A stretch of DNA of 45,167 nucleotides from Cognatilysobacter xinjiangensis (GTDB taxonomy: Bacteria > Pseudomonadota > Gammaproteobacteria > Xanthomonadales > Xanthomonadaceae): assembly GCF_014651995.1 (NCBI RefSeq), contig NZ_BMXY01000001.1:1696449-1741615 (forward strand), in the 5' to 3' direction. The position numbers and the translations under genes are program-made. Of this stretch, positions 33,929 to 43,305 are shown in pieces. How positions within the stretch are numbered: the first letter of the stretch is position 1; the number at the start of each line of letters is the position of its first letter. The notes below the pieces were generated by a model, which was given only the letters and a program-made list of their open reading frames with translations, searched no databases and had not been told where the DNA came from.

Positions 33929-35509
33929 TCAGACCTGCTGGATCGAGAACACGCCCGGCGTCGCGCGCAGCAGCGCGAGCTGGTCGTCGTCGATCTCGCG
34001 GTCGATGGTGATCGCCGCGCGCGCATAGCCGTCGCCCGCGGCGCCGAGCGCGAAGTTGATGATGTTGATGCCGGCCGCGCCGAGCTGCGAGCCGACCGTG
34101 CCGACCATGCCGGGACGGTCCTCGTTGCGCATCAGCAGCACGTGCGCGAGCGGGTCGAACTCGATCTCGACGCCGTCCAGCGCCACCACGCGCGGCGCAC
34201 GGTGCAGCGTGGCGTCGATCTCGCGGTGCACGGTGCGGCCGCGGTCGTCCTGGCCGTCCACCGCCAATCGCACCAGACGGTCGTAGCCGTCGCCCTCGCC
34301 GCCGATGGTTTCGGACACTTCGAGGCCGCGCGAAGCCGCTTCCTGCAGTGCATTGACCGGCGTGACGCGCCCGGATGCCGCGCCCAGCAGCGAGGACACC
34401 AGCAGGCGCGTGAGCGGCCGCGTATCGAGGCCGTCGGTGCGGCCGGCGTAGCGGATGTGCAGGCGCGTCGGCGCGGGCACCAGTCGCGAGGCGACCCGAC
34501 CGAGCGCGGTCATCAGCGGCATCCACGGGCCCACTTCGCGGGCGGCCTCCGCGGTGAGCGGCGGCAGGTTCACGCAGCCGGCCACGGCGCCGGTGCCGAC
34601 GAAGTCGATGATCTGCCGCGCCAGGATCGTGCTGACCGCCTGCTGCGCCTCGCTGGTGGACGCGCCGAGGTGCGGCGTCAGCACCAGATTCGGGTGGTTG
34701 CGCAGTTGCGAGTCCGACGCGAGCGGCTCGGTCACGAAGGTATCGAGCGCGGCGCCGGCGATATGGCCCTCGTCCAGCAGCCGCAGCAGCGCGGCCTCGT
34801 CGACCAGCCCGCCGCGCGCGGCGTTGATCAGCAGCGCGCCCGGCTTCATCGCGCGCATGCGCGCTTCCGACAGCAGGTTGGTGGTCTCCTTCGTGCGCGG
34901 GATGTGCAGCGTCACGATGTCGGCCCAGGCGAGCAACTCGTCCAGCGACATCAGCGGCACGCTGCCTTTGCCGGCGGCCGATGCCGGCAGGAACGGGTCG
35001 TACGCGGCGACCTCCATGCCGATGCCCTGCGCCTTGCGCGCCATCGTGCCGCCGATACGGCCGAGGCCGATCACGCCCAGCCGCTTGCCCTCGAGCTCGA
35101 AGCCGGTGAGCCCGTTCTTGGGCCACTGGCCCGCCTTCATGCCGGCGTCGGCCTTGGGGATGTGGCGCGCCAGCGCGAACAGCAGCGCGATCGCGTGCTC
35201 GGCGGCCGCCAGCGTGTTGCCGTCGGGCGCGTTCATCACCGCGATGCCGCGCGCGGTCGCCGCGTCCACGTCGATGGTGTCCACGCCGGCGCCGGCGCGA
35301 CCGATCACCTTCAGGCGTGTGGCCTGCGCGAGTGCCTCGGCAGGCACCCTGGTGGCCGAGCGCACGAGCACGGCGTCGACGCCGGCCAGCGCGGTGGCCA
35401 GAACGGCGGGGTCCTTGATCGGCTCAGGCGCGACTTCGACGTCCCAGCCGGCGTGGCGGAACATCTCGAGGCCGTCTTCATGGATTCCATCGCATGCCAG
35501 CACTTTCAT
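33929..35509 (-). CDS. serA: D-3-phosphoglycerate dehydrogenase
   Basis: A 526-residue, long-form enzyme for the first step of serine synthesis. N-terminal substrate and NAD domains about 1-310: GRAGAGVDTIDVDAA, NAPDGNTLAAAEHAIAL, VIGLGRIGGTMAR, INAARGGLVDEAAL, and LTPHLGASTSEAQ with the catalytic His. The ASB-like intervening domain is about 320-450. A C-terminal ACT domain (about 455-526: LLMRNEDRPGMVGTVGSQLGAAGINI) is the likely serine sensor. ATG 35509 has ACGGAG before it. It is followed at 10 bases by the phosphatase gene. Confidence 0.95.
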   Translation of the reverse strand: MKVLACDGIHEDGLEMFRHAGWDVEVAPEPIKDPAVLATALAGVDAVLVRSATRVPAEALAQATRLKVIGRAGAGVDTIDVDAATARGIAVMNAPDGNTLAAAEHAIALLFALARHIPKADAGMKAGQWPKNGLTGFELEGKRLGVIGLGRIGGTMARKAQGIGMEVAAYDPFLPASAAGKGSVPLMSLDELLAWADIVTLHIPRTKETTNLLSEARMRAMKPGALLINAARGGLVDEAALLRLLDEGHIAGAALDTFVTEPLASDSQLRNHPNLVLTPHLGASTSEAQQAVSTILARQIIDFVGTGAVAGCVNLPPLTAEAAREVGPWMPLMTALGRVASRLVPAPTRLHIRYAGRTDGLDTRPLTRLLVSSLLGAASGRVTPVNALQEAASRGLEVSETIGGEGDGYDRLVRLAVDGQDDRGRTVHREIDATLHRAPRVVALDGVEIEFDPLAHVLLMRNEDRPGMVGTVGSQLGAAGINIINFALGAAGDGYARAAITIDREIDDDQLALLRATPGVFSIQQV

Positions 35510-35776
35510 CGGTCGCGCTCCGTAAGTAGGGAAGCGCGGATGTCCTGCCAGCCGGCCGTCGCACGGGCCCATGTCGGGCACGACGGTGATGCGGTGTAGC
35601 GGCACTGCAAGCATGCGGCGGGCGCACGCAGGGTCCATCGGGTCGGGAGACGGGGCCGGCTGGCATGGGAATCCGCGACGTCCCGGAGCCTAGCAGATGA
35701 TCGCGGCGTGCCCAGTACTGGCCGATCGGCGGCGCCGCGATCACGATGGCCTTCCACCCGCGATGGAGATGCCGAC

Positions 35777-36172
35777 ATGCCGACCGCACAGGGCCGTTTC
35801 GAAGTGCGCCGCACGCCGCAGGGGCCGCTCGAGCTGGGCGACACGCAGGGCATCCACATGCGCTTCGACAAGACCTTCGAAGGCCCGCTGGTCGCGACCA
35901 GCGTGGTGCACATGCTCGCGGTCGGCACCGCGATGGAAGGCTCGGCCGGATATGTCGCCCTGGAACGGCTCGAGGCGACACTCGACGGCCGCGCGGGGCG
36001 TTTCTCGATGATGCATTTCGGCGTGATGGATCGCGGCACGCCGTCGCTGAAACTCGAAGTCGTGCCCGACTCGGCCGACGGCGGACTCGCCGGCCTGCGC
36101 GGCTCGATGCGCATCGACATCACCGACGGCGCGCACTTCTACAGGTTCGACTACGAGCTGCCGCCGGCCTGA
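35777..36172 (+). CDS. DUF3224-domain protein
   Basis: A 131-residue protein of the DUF3224 family, a small lipocalin-like β-barrel: FEVRRTPQGPLELG, then MRFDKTFEGPLVATSVVHM and a run of short strands ending IDITDGAHFYRFDYELP. The family function is unknown. GGAG precedes ATG 35777, so the longer frame from 35708 is rejected. It is divergent from serA, with a 267-base gap in which I see no other feature. Confidence 0.82.
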   Translation: MPTAQGRFEVRRTPQGPLELGDTQGIHMRFDKTFEGPLVATSVVHMLAVGTAMEGSAGYVALERLEATLDGRAGRFSMMHFGVMDRGTPSLKLEVVPDSADGGLAGLRGSMRIDITDGAHFYRFDYELPPA

Positions 36173-36188
36173 TTGCCGCGCCAAACGA

Positions 36189-36216
36189 AACGGCCGACGC
36201 TCGCACGCCGGCCGTT
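36189..36216. terminator. Weak terminator-like hairpin between convergent genes
   Basis: AACGGCCG (36189-36196) pairs with CGGCCGTT (36209-36216) across a 12-base loop. It lies between the stops of the DUF3224 gene and the S46 peptidase. No T-run. Confidence 0.4.
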
Positions 36217-36244
36217 CGCATCGGTTACGCCGTGGCGGGACGGC

Positions 36245-38410
36245 TTACTTCTTCTCGGGCACGCCCATTTCCGCCAGCAACTGCGGCGCCGGGAAGACTT
36301 CCTGCATGACCCAGCGCATGTAGCGCTGATCGACCGCGATCATGCGGGTCATCACCGGGTCGAACACCCAGTTGCTGCTCACCGACTCCCAGTTGCCGTC
36401 GAAGGCCAGGCCGACGAGGCGGCCCTGCGCGTCGAGCACCGGCGAGCCGGAATTGCCGCCGGTGATATCGAGGTCGGACAGGAAGTTCACCGGCACCGTG
36501 CCGAGGCGCTCGTCGGCGAGGCCGCCGTAGTTCTTCGCGGCGATCGCGTCGAGCTGCGCCTTCGGTGCGTCGAAGGGCTCGACGCCCGTGGCCTTCTGCG
36601 CGACCTGCTCGAGCCTGGTGAACGCGTCCTGCTTCGAGCCATCGGTCTTGGTGTAACCCATGACGTTGCCGAAGGTGATGCGCAGCGACGAGTTGGCGTC
36701 GGGATAGACGAACTGGCCCTTGCTTTCCTTGTAGTCGGCCACCGCCTGCAGGTAGACGGGACGGTAGACCAGCGTCTCGCCGGCGCGCGTCTTGGCCTGC
36801 TCCTCGAGCTTCAGGATCGTGGGCATCACCGCGACGGCGAAGCGGATCGCCGGGTCGGTCGAGGCCTCGAGGGTGGCGCGATCGGCCTGCATCAGCGACA
36901 GCCGCGTCTGCGTGTCGCCGAGCTTGGTGGCCGACAGCGTGTCCAGCGCGCGCGTGATCGCGGCTTCGTCATTGCCGCCCAGCCAGCTATCGACCGCGGC
37001 GATGCGCTGCGCCTTCGCCAGCTTCAGGTACTCGCGCAGCCAGTAGGCGACGAGCTCGCGATCCATCTCCGGATGGTAACGGCGCTCCATCTGTCGCAGG
37101 CCGCCCTCGAAGGCCGGCAGGTCGCGCTGCTGGTAACCCGACTCGCGCTCGGCGTCGGGCTTGGCGCGCTCGATCGACAGGCGGTAGAGCGACGTCGCTG
37201 CGCCGATCACGCCCGTGTTGCGCAGCTGACCGAAAACGAGGTCGCGGTCGCGCGTGGCGCGCTGCTCGTTGCCGAGCTTCACCAGGCGATCGTGCGCTGC
37301 GAGCCCGGCCTTGCCGTTCGCGCCCTGCGTGCGCAGCCATGCGAGCACGGCGTCTTCTTCCGCGCGCTTGGTCTTGGCCGCGCCGATGCGCTCGAAGCCT
37401 TCCAGCTGGCCGTCGTAGTTCTTCAGCACGTTGTTCCAACTCGCCATCGAACTCGCGTACTTCACCGCGATGTCGGGATTGCGCTTGCCGGCCGCCTCGA
37501 CCATCGCCACGACGTTCTTGTAGTGGCGGCTGATGGTCGGATAGGTCCAGCCGGCGGTCGCGTCGAAGTCCGAGGCGAGCGCGTAGCGGCTGGTTGAACC
37601 GGGGTAGCCCGCGACCATCACGAAGTCGCCCTCGCCCAGCGGACGCTCGGCGATCCTCAGGTGGCGCTTGGGCTGGTAGGGCACGTTGTCCGGCGAGAAA
37701 GCGGCCGGCTTGCCATCCTTGCCGACGTAGGCGCGGTAGAACGAGAAATCGCCCGTGTGGCGCGGCCACATCCAGTTGTCGATGTCGCCGCCGTACTTGC
37801 CGATGCTCGCCGGCGGTGCGTACACGAGACGCACGTCGCGTATCTCGAGGTTACGGAACAGGCGGTACACGTTGCCGCCGGAGAAGCTGTACAAGCGGCA
37901 GCGGAAGCCGCCCTCGGCCTCGCAGTCGGCGACCAGCTTCTTCTCCAGCGATTCGACCGCGCGCGTGCGCTCGATCGGCGTCTTCGCCGCGGCGATCGCG
38001 GCCTTCACCTGCGCGGTGACGTCCTGGATCGAATCGAGCACGTAGATGCGTGCGTTCGGGCCGGCGGAGAGCTCGTCCTTGAACGCCGGCGCATTGAAGC
38101 CGTTGGCGATGAGGTTGTTCTCGGGCGTCGAGTTCAGCTGGATCGCGCCGTACGCGCAGTGGTGGTTGGTCGCCACCAGGCCCTTGGGCGAAACGAAGCC
38201 GGCGGTGCAGCCACCGAGCGAGACGACCGCGCCCAGCGGATCACCGGTGAGATCGGACAGCTGTTCGGCACTGAGTTCGAGGCCCGCCTTCTTCAGCGGA
38301 CCGGCGATTTCCGGCAGCTGCTGGGGCACCCACATGCCTTCGCCGGCGAAGGCGCCGGTGGAGGCAGCGAGCGCGGCGAGGGTGGCGGCGGCAAGCGTGG
38401 TCTGACGCAT
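36245..38410 (-). CDS. S46-family dipeptidyl-peptidase, DPP7-like
   Basis: A 721-residue periplasmic serine exopeptidase of clan PA. Signal peptide about 1-22. The catalytic triad is His84 (TNHHC), Asp221 (RHTGDFSF) and Ser654 (TGGNSGSP); the spacing matches that of the solved S46 enzymes. Cys68 and Cys85 could form a disulphide. The S1 specificity position, 18 residues after the Ser, is Gly672 (FDGNWE), as in DPP7-type enzymes that prefer bulky hydrophobic P1 residues. It removes N-terminal dipeptides. It lies 92 bases downstream of a paralogue. Confidence 0.93.
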   Translation of the reverse strand: MRQTTLAAATLAALAASTGAFAGEGMWVPQQLPEIAGPLKKAGLELSAEQLSDLTGDPLGAVVSLGGCTAGFVSPKGLVATNHHCAYGAIQLNSTPENNLIANGFNAPAFKDELSAGPNARIYVLDSIQDVTAQVKAAIAAAKTPIERTRAVESLEKKLVADCEAEGGFRCRLYSFSGGNVYRLFRNLEIRDVRLVYAPPASIGKYGGDIDNWMWPRHTGDFSFYRAYVGKDGKPAAFSPDNVPYQPKRHLRIAERPLGEGDFVMVAGYPGSTSRYALASDFDATAGWTYPTISRHYKNVVAMVEAAGKRNPDIAVKYASSMASWNNVLKNYDGQLEGFERIGAAKTKRAEEDAVLAWLRTQGANGKAGLAAHDRLVKLGNEQRATRDRDLVFGQLRNTGVIGAATSLYRLSIERAKPDAERESGYQQRDLPAFEGGLRQMERRYHPEMDRELVAYWLREYLKLAKAQRIAAVDSWLGGNDEAAITRALDTLSATKLGDTQTRLSLMQADRATLEASTDPAIRFAVAVMPTILKLEEQAKTRAGETLVYRPVYLQAVADYKESKGQFVYPDANSSLRITFGNVMGYTKTDGSKQDAFTRLEQVAQKATGVEPFDAPKAQLDAIAAKNYGGLADERLGTVPVNFLSDLDITGGNSGSPVLDAQGRLVGLAFDGNWESVSSNWVFDPVMTRMIAVDQRYMRWVMQEVFPAPQLLAEMGVPEKK

Positions 38411-38502
38411 GGAGAGTTCCTGTTGCGGTGATCGGGTCGCGACGACGCCAATGGTCGATCGCAGGCTTCGCGGGCGGGCGACGGATCGCCGGCCTGCACG
38501 TT

Positions 38503-40650
38503 TCATTCGGCCGGCAGGCCCATCTCGGCGAGCAGTTGCGGCGCCGGGTAGACCTTCGCCATCAGCCAGCGCATGTAGCGCATGTCGACGTGGATGGCGC
38601 GCTTGTAGTTCGGGTCGTACTTCCAGCTGGCGCTGACCGACTCCCAGTTGCTGTCGAAGTTCAGCGCGATCAGCTTGCCCTCGGCGTCGAGCACCGGCGA
38701 GCCGGAGTTGCCGCCGGTGGTATCGAGGTCCGTGAGGATGTTGACGGTCTGGGTCTTGATCGACGGATCGGCCGTCGTGCCGAAGTCGCCCTTCGCGATC
38801 GCCGCGCGCAGCGGCGCGGGCGCGTCGAACGGCGCCTCGCCGGTGTGCTTCTCGACGATGCCGCCCACCGTGGTCACCGGTACGTAGTTCACGCCGTCGC
38901 GCGGCGACATGCCCTTGAGGTTGCCGTAGCTCACGCGCAGCGTGGAGTTCGCATCCGGGTACACCGCCCTGCCCTGCGACTGGCGGTAGGCGATCAGCGC
39001 ACGCATGTAGGACGGGCGCAGGCGCAGCAGCTCGCCGTCGCGCACCTTGGCCTCATCCTCCAGCCGCATGACCGCCGGCATCAGTGCGGCGGCCGCCTGC
39101 AGCAGCGGATCGGCATCGGCCTTGAGCGCGGCGGCGTCGCGCCCCATCGCCGCCAGGCGCACCGCGTCGTCGCCCAGCTTCGTGCCGGCATACAGCGCGT
39201 CGAGCTTCGCGCGCGTTTCCTCGGCCGTCGTACCGAACACCGCATCGAACTCGGCCACGTGCTGCGCCGCGGGCAATGCCTGGTACTGCGACAGCAGATC
39301 GGCCAGCAGCGCCTTCTCGACCGCGGGGTCGTAGCGGCGCTGCACCTGCTTGAGCTGGCCGGTGATCAGCGTCTCGTCGCGCTGCTGGTAGCCGGTCTCG
39401 CGTTCGGCGTCGGGCTTGGCGCGCTCGTGCGCCAGGCGCTGCACGGTGAGCGCGGCGCGCAGCAACTGCGTCTGGCTGCGGATCATGCCCAGCAGCTGGT
39501 CGCGCTCGCGCATGGCGGAGGCCTGGTCGAGCAGCCTCTGCACGGCGGCGATGTCGTTGCGCGTGGCCTTCGCCGACGGCTGCTTCGCGAGCCAGGCCAG
39601 CATCTGGGCCTCGTCGGCCTCGCGCGCCTTGGCGGCGTCGCTGCGGCGCAGGCCGTCCAGCTCGCCCTGTGCGCGCTTGAGCGTGTTCTTCAGGCTCTGT
39701 ACCTGCGCGGCGTACAGAACGCGCGCCTCGGGCGTGGTCGCGGCCTTGCCGATCGTGTCGATCATCGACTGGCTCAGCGCGACGCGGCTGGGCAGCTGCC
39801 AGCCGATCTGCTGTTCGAACTCGCTCGCCATGCGATGGCGGAACGTGACCCCCGGGTAGCCCGCGAGCATCGCGAAGTCGCCTTCGCCCACGTGGCGCGT
39901 CGAAACCTGCAGGTGCGCCGGCGGGTTGTAGGGCACGTTGTCGGCGCTGTAGTCGGCCGGCTTGCCGTCGCGGCCGACATAGGCGCGCAGCACGGTGAAG
40001 TCGCCCGAATGGCGCGGCCACATGAAGTTGTCGACCTCGTCGCCGTAGTTGCCGATGCCCGCCGGCGGCGCGTACACGAGGCGGATGTCGCGCAGCTCGA
40101 GCTGGCGGATCAGGTAGAAGTCAGTGCCGTAGTACATGTTGGCGACGCTGCAGCGGTAGCCCGCCTCGCGCTCACACTCGGCCACGGCCGCCTTGGTCGC
40201 TGCGTCCACGGCGTCGTAGTAGGCGCGACCGGTCTTGCCCTTGGCGCCAGCCAGGATGCGATCGGTGATGCGGTCGAAGCCGGTCGTCACCAGCACGCGG
40301 TAGTCGGGATTGGCCGGCAACTCCTCGGCGCGGCTGTTGGCGACGAAGCCGCCCGCGATCAGGTCGCGCTCGGGCTTGCTGTTGTACTGGATGACGCCGA
40401 ACGCGACGTGGTGGTTGGTCAGCACCAGCCCGTCCTTCGACACGAACGCGCCGGTGGCGCCGCCCACCTTCACCACCGCGTTCAGCGGCGGCCGCGTGAG
40501 GTCGGCGAGCGCGGCGGGGTCGCCCTCGAAGCCGGCGGCCTTCAGCTGCGGCGCGAGGTCCGGCAATTGTGACGGCATCCACATGCCTTCGGACGCGGCA
40601 GCCGGGGCGATGGCGAGGGACAGGGCGGTGGCGAGCAGACGACGGCGCAT
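38503..40650 (-). CDS. S46-family dipeptidyl-peptidase, DPP11-like
   Basis: A 715-residue periplasmic S46 serine exopeptidase. Signal peptide about 1-19. Triad: His81 (TNHHV), Asp217 (RHSGDFTV), Ser649 (TGGNSGSP). It lacks the Cys pair seen in the tandem paralogue at 36245. The S1 specificity position, 18 after the Ser, is Ser667 (FDSNWE). Arg or Ser there marks DPP11, which cleaves after Asp/Glu, against Gly in DPP7. ATG 40650 has AAGGGAA upstream. Divergent from tdh. Confidence 0.92.
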   Translation of the reverse strand: MRRRLLATALSLAIAPAAASEGMWMPSQLPDLAPQLKAAGFEGDPAALADLTRPPLNAVVKVGGATGAFVSKDGLVLTNHHVAFGVIQYNSKPERDLIAGGFVANSRAEELPANPDYRVLVTTGFDRITDRILAGAKGKTGRAYYDAVDAATKAAVAECEREAGYRCSVANMYYGTDFYLIRQLELRDIRLVYAPPAGIGNYGDEVDNFMWPRHSGDFTVLRAYVGRDGKPADYSADNVPYNPPAHLQVSTRHVGEGDFAMLAGYPGVTFRHRMASEFEQQIGWQLPSRVALSQSMIDTIGKAATTPEARVLYAAQVQSLKNTLKRAQGELDGLRRSDAAKAREADEAQMLAWLAKQPSAKATRNDIAAVQRLLDQASAMRERDQLLGMIRSQTQLLRAALTVQRLAHERAKPDAERETGYQQRDETLITGQLKQVQRRYDPAVEKALLADLLSQYQALPAAQHVAEFDAVFGTTAEETRAKLDALYAGTKLGDDAVRLAAMGRDAAALKADADPLLQAAAALMPAVMRLEDEAKVRDGELLRLRPSYMRALIAYRQSQGRAVYPDANSTLRVSYGNLKGMSPRDGVNYVPVTTVGGIVEKHTGEAPFDAPAPLRAAIAKGDFGTTADPSIKTQTVNILTDLDTTGGNSGSPVLDAEGKLIALNFDSNWESVSASWKYDPNYKRAIHVDMRYMRWLMAKVYPAPQLLAEMGLPAE

Positions 40651-40739
40651 GGACGGGGATTCCCTTGGAGCAGCCGCCGACCATAGCCGCTCCCGTCCGC
40701 GCGCGGCAAACCCGCGCGGGGGCTTCAGGGTGGCCCCCG

Positions 40740-40745
40740 TATAAT
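40740..40745 (+). promoter_or_regulatory. Consensus -10 element of tdh
   Basis: TATAAT at 40740-40745 followed by TCGCG, in the divergent gap between the S46 gene and tdh. The predicted start of transcription is near 40752. Confidence 0.6.
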
Positions 40746-40825
40746 TCGCGCTCCACCGCGCGCCGCGCGTCGCAGGCCTTTTCCGCATGTCCGAGACCGC
40801 CACCCTCTCCCCCACCTCGCCGACC

Positions 40826-41848
40826 ATGCGCGCCCTCGTCAAGCGCGAAGCCGCCAAGGGCATCTGGATGGAGGAGGTGCCCGTGCCCGTGCCCGGCCCG
40901 AACGAGGTGCTGATCAAGCTCGAGAAGACCGCGATCTGCGGCACCGACCTGCACATCTACCTTTGGGACGAGTGGAGCCAGCGCACGATCAAGCCGGGCC
41001 TGGTCATCGGTCACGAGTTCGTCGGCCGCATCGTGCAACTCGGCACCGGCGTGACCGGTTACGCCATCGGCCAGCGCGTCTCCGCCGAGGGCCACATCGT
41101 CTGCGGCCACTGCCGCAACTGCCGCGCCGGCAAGCAGCACCTGTGCCCGAACACCGTCGGCATCGGCGTGAACCGCAACGGCGCGTTCGCCGAGTACATC
41201 GTCATGCCGGCCTCGAACCTGTGGCCGATCCCGGACCAGATCCCGAGCGAACTCGCCGCCTTCTTCGACCCATACGGCAACGCCGCGCACTGCGCGCTGG
41301 AGTTCGACGTGGTCGGCGAGGACGTGCTGATCACCGGCGCGGGCCCGATCGGCATCATCGCCGCCGGCATCTGCAAGCACATCGGCGCGCGCAATGTCGT
41401 GGTGACCGACGTCAACGACTACCGCTTGAAGCTCGCCGCCGACATGGGCGCGACGCGGGTCGTGAACGTGTCGAACACCTCGCTCAAGGACGTGATGGCC
41501 GACCTGCACATGGAAGGCTTCGACGTGGGCCTGGAAATGTCCGGCAACCCGCGCGCGTTCAACGACATGCTCGACTGCATGTACAACGGCGGCAAGATCG
41601 CGATGCTCGGCATCATGCCCAAGGGCGCCGGCGCCGACTGGGACAAGATCATCTTCAAGGGCCTCACACTGCACGGCATCTACGGCCGCCGCATGTACGA
41701 GACCTGGTACAAGATGACGCAGCTGGTGCTGTCGGGCTTCCCGCTGGGCAAGGTGTTGACTCACCAGCTGCCGGTCGATCGTTTCCAGGAAGGCTTCGAC
41801 CTGATGGAAGCCGGCAAGAGCGGCAAGATCGTCCTGAGCTGGAACTGA
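40826..41848 (+). CDS. tdh: L-threonine 3-dehydrogenase
   Basis: A 340-residue zinc dehydrogenase that oxidises threonine to 2-amino-3-ketobutyrate. Catalytic zinc: [11 protein letters not shown] and VIGHEFVG. Structural zinc: [15 protein letters not shown]. Rossmann motif: [11 protein letters not shown]. Close to E. coli Tdh over its length. Start choice: ATG 40826 matches the usual family N-terminus ([15 protein letters not shown]). ATG 40787 would add 13 residues of low-complexity sequence. Neither has a clear ribosome site. kbl follows, so the pathway to glycine is complete. Confidence 0.94.
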   Translation: MRALVKREAAKGIWMEEVPVPVPGPNEVLIKLEKTAICGTDLHIYLWDEWSQRTIKPGLVIGHEFVGRIVQLGTGVTGYAIGQRVSAEGHIVCGHCRNCRAGKQHLCPNTVGIGVNRNGAFAEYIVMPASNLWPIPDQIPSELAAFFDPYGNAAHCALEFDVVGEDVLITGAGPIGIIAAGICKHIGARNVVVTDVNDYRLKLAADMGATRVVNVSNTSLKDVMADLHMEGFDVGLEMSGNPRAFNDMLDCMYNGGKIAMLGIMPKGAGADWDKIIFKGLTLHGIYGRRMYETWYKMTQLVLSGFPLGKVLTHQLPVDRFQEGFDLMEAGKSGKIVLSWN

Positions 41849-41937
41849 TTCGTTCGGACGTCATAGCTGGCGGGATCGACGCGACGCGGCAGACGAAGCC
41901 GATGCGCGGCACGCCGTGAATACGTCCATATAGGCTG

Positions 41938-41988
41938 GTAGGCGGCGTCCATGCCGCCTACGGTCGCGCATCGGCAGCTCGCCTGCCG
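41938..41988. repeat. Double-hairpin REP-like element between tdh and kbl
   Basis: Two close perfect stems: GTAGGCGGC with GCCGCCTAC (41938-41961, 6-base loop) and CGGCAG with CTGCCG (41972-41988, 5-base loop), 10 bases apart. This layout is like REP doublets (REPINs). It lies in the 163-base gap between two genes that usually form one operon. It may separate or stabilise their mRNA. No second copy is visible here. Confidence 0.5.
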
Positions 41989-42011
41989 CTCCCACTTCAT
42001 CGGAGCCTGTG

Positions 42012-43205
42012 ATGACCCTTACCGAGCGCTATTCGGAAACCCTCGACAAGATCCGCGACGCCGGACTGTTCAAGTCCGAGCGCATCATCACGTCGCCGCA
42101 GTCGGCCGAGATCACGCTCGCCGACGGCCGCACGGTGCTGAACTTCTGCGCCAACAACTACCTCGGCCTCGCCGACCATCCGGACATCATCGCGGAAGCG
42201 AAGAAGGCGCTGGACACGCACGGCTTCGGCATGGCGTCGGTGCGCTTCATCTGCGGCACGCAGGACTTGCACAAGCAGCTCGAGAAGACGATCGCCGATT
42301 TCTTCGGCAAGGAGGACACGATCCTCTACGCTGCCTGCTTCGACGCCAACGGCGGCCTGTTCGAGCCGCTGCTCGACGAAGGCGACGCGATCATTTCCGA
42401 CGCGCTCAACCACGCCTCGATCATCGACGGCGTGCGCCTGTGCAAGGCCAAGCGCTACCGCTACGCCAACTGCGACATGGCGGACCTGGAGAAGCAGCTG
42501 CAGCAGGCCAAGGCCGACGGCGCGCGCACCATCATGATCACCACCGACGGCGTGTTCTCGATGGACGGCTTCATCGCGCCGCTCGACGAGATCACCGCGC
42601 TGGCCGCCAAGTACGGCGCACTCGTCCATATCGACGAATGCCACGCGACGGGCTTCCTCGGCGCGAGCGGCCGCGGCTCCGCCGAGGTCAAGGGCGTGCT
42701 GGAGAAGATCGACATCATCACCGGCACTCTCGGCAAGGCCATGGGCGGCGCGCTCGGTGGCTTCACCATCGCCAAGCGCGAGGTCATCGAACTGCTGCGC
42801 CAGCGCTCGCGTCCGTACCTGTTCTCCAACTCGCTGCCGCCGCACATCGTCGCCGCCGGCATCAAGGCGTTCGAGATGCTCGACGCCGCAGGCGACCTGC
42901 GCACGCAGCTGCAGGAGAACACACGCTACTTCCGTGAACGCATGACCGCCGCCGGCTTCGACATCAAGCCCGGCGTGCACCCGATCAGCCCGGTGATGCT
43001 CTACGACGCGCCGCTCGCGCAGCGTTTCGCCGAGCGCTTGCTCGAGGAAGGCATCTACGCGATCGGCTTCTTCTTCCCGGTCGTGCCGAAGGGCCAGGCA
43101 CGCATCCGCACGCAGATCTCCGCGGCACACACACGCGAGCACCTGGATCGTGCCATCGACGCGTTCACGCGCATCGGCCACGAACTTGGCGTGCTGAAGG
43201 CCTGA
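42012..43205 (+). CDS. kbl: Glycine C-acetyltransferase (2-amino-3-ketobutyrate CoA ligase)
   Basis: A 397-residue PLP enzyme of the α-oxoamine synthase family; splits 2-amino-3-ketobutyrate with CoA to glycine and acetyl-CoA. Seen: [45 protein letters not shown], and the PLP-lysine motif [19 protein letters not shown] at 42002-42005 fits ATG 42012; the GTG at 42009 is rejected. It works with tdh upstream, although a 163-base structured gap divides them. Confidence 0.96.
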   Translation: MTLTERYSETLDKIRDAGLFKSERIITSPQSAEITLADGRTVLNFCANNYLGLADHPDIIAEAKKALDTHGFGMASVRFICGTQDLHKQLEKTIADFFGKEDTILYAACFDANGGLFEPLLDEGDAIISDALNHASIIDGVRLCKAKRYRYANCDMADLEKQLQQAKADGARTIMITTDGVFSMDGFIAPLDEITALAAKYGALVHIDECHATGFLGASGRGSAEVKGVLEKIDIITGTLGKAMGGALGGFTIAKREVIELLRQRSRPYLFSNSLPPHIVAAGIKAFEMLDAAGDLRTQLQENTRYFRERMTAAGFDIKPGVHPISPVMLYDAPLAQRFAERLLEEGIYAIGFFFPVVPKGQARIRTQISAAHTREHLDRAIDAFTRIGHELGVLKA

Positions 43206-43211
43206 TCGTCC

Positions 43212-43237
43212 CGGCCCGCGTCGCCGCGCGCGGGCCG
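43212..43237 (+). terminator. Terminator-like hairpin after kbl
   Basis: CGGCCCGCG (43212-43220) pairs with CGCGGGCCG (43229-43237) across 8 bases, just after the kbl stop. No T-run, so a rho-independent role is uncertain. Confidence 0.45.
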
Positions 43238-43305
43238 TCACCGATCACCGCTCCACCCGTGCCTGCATGTCAGGCTGCCGGGATGCGGCTTCGACCTGCC
43301 CCGAC

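Noticed and set aside
38428-40572. Long plus-strand open frame across the second S46 peptidase
   Set aside because: High-GC antisense shadow of a well-supported S46 gene, with Arg/His/Val-rich composition and no family pattern.
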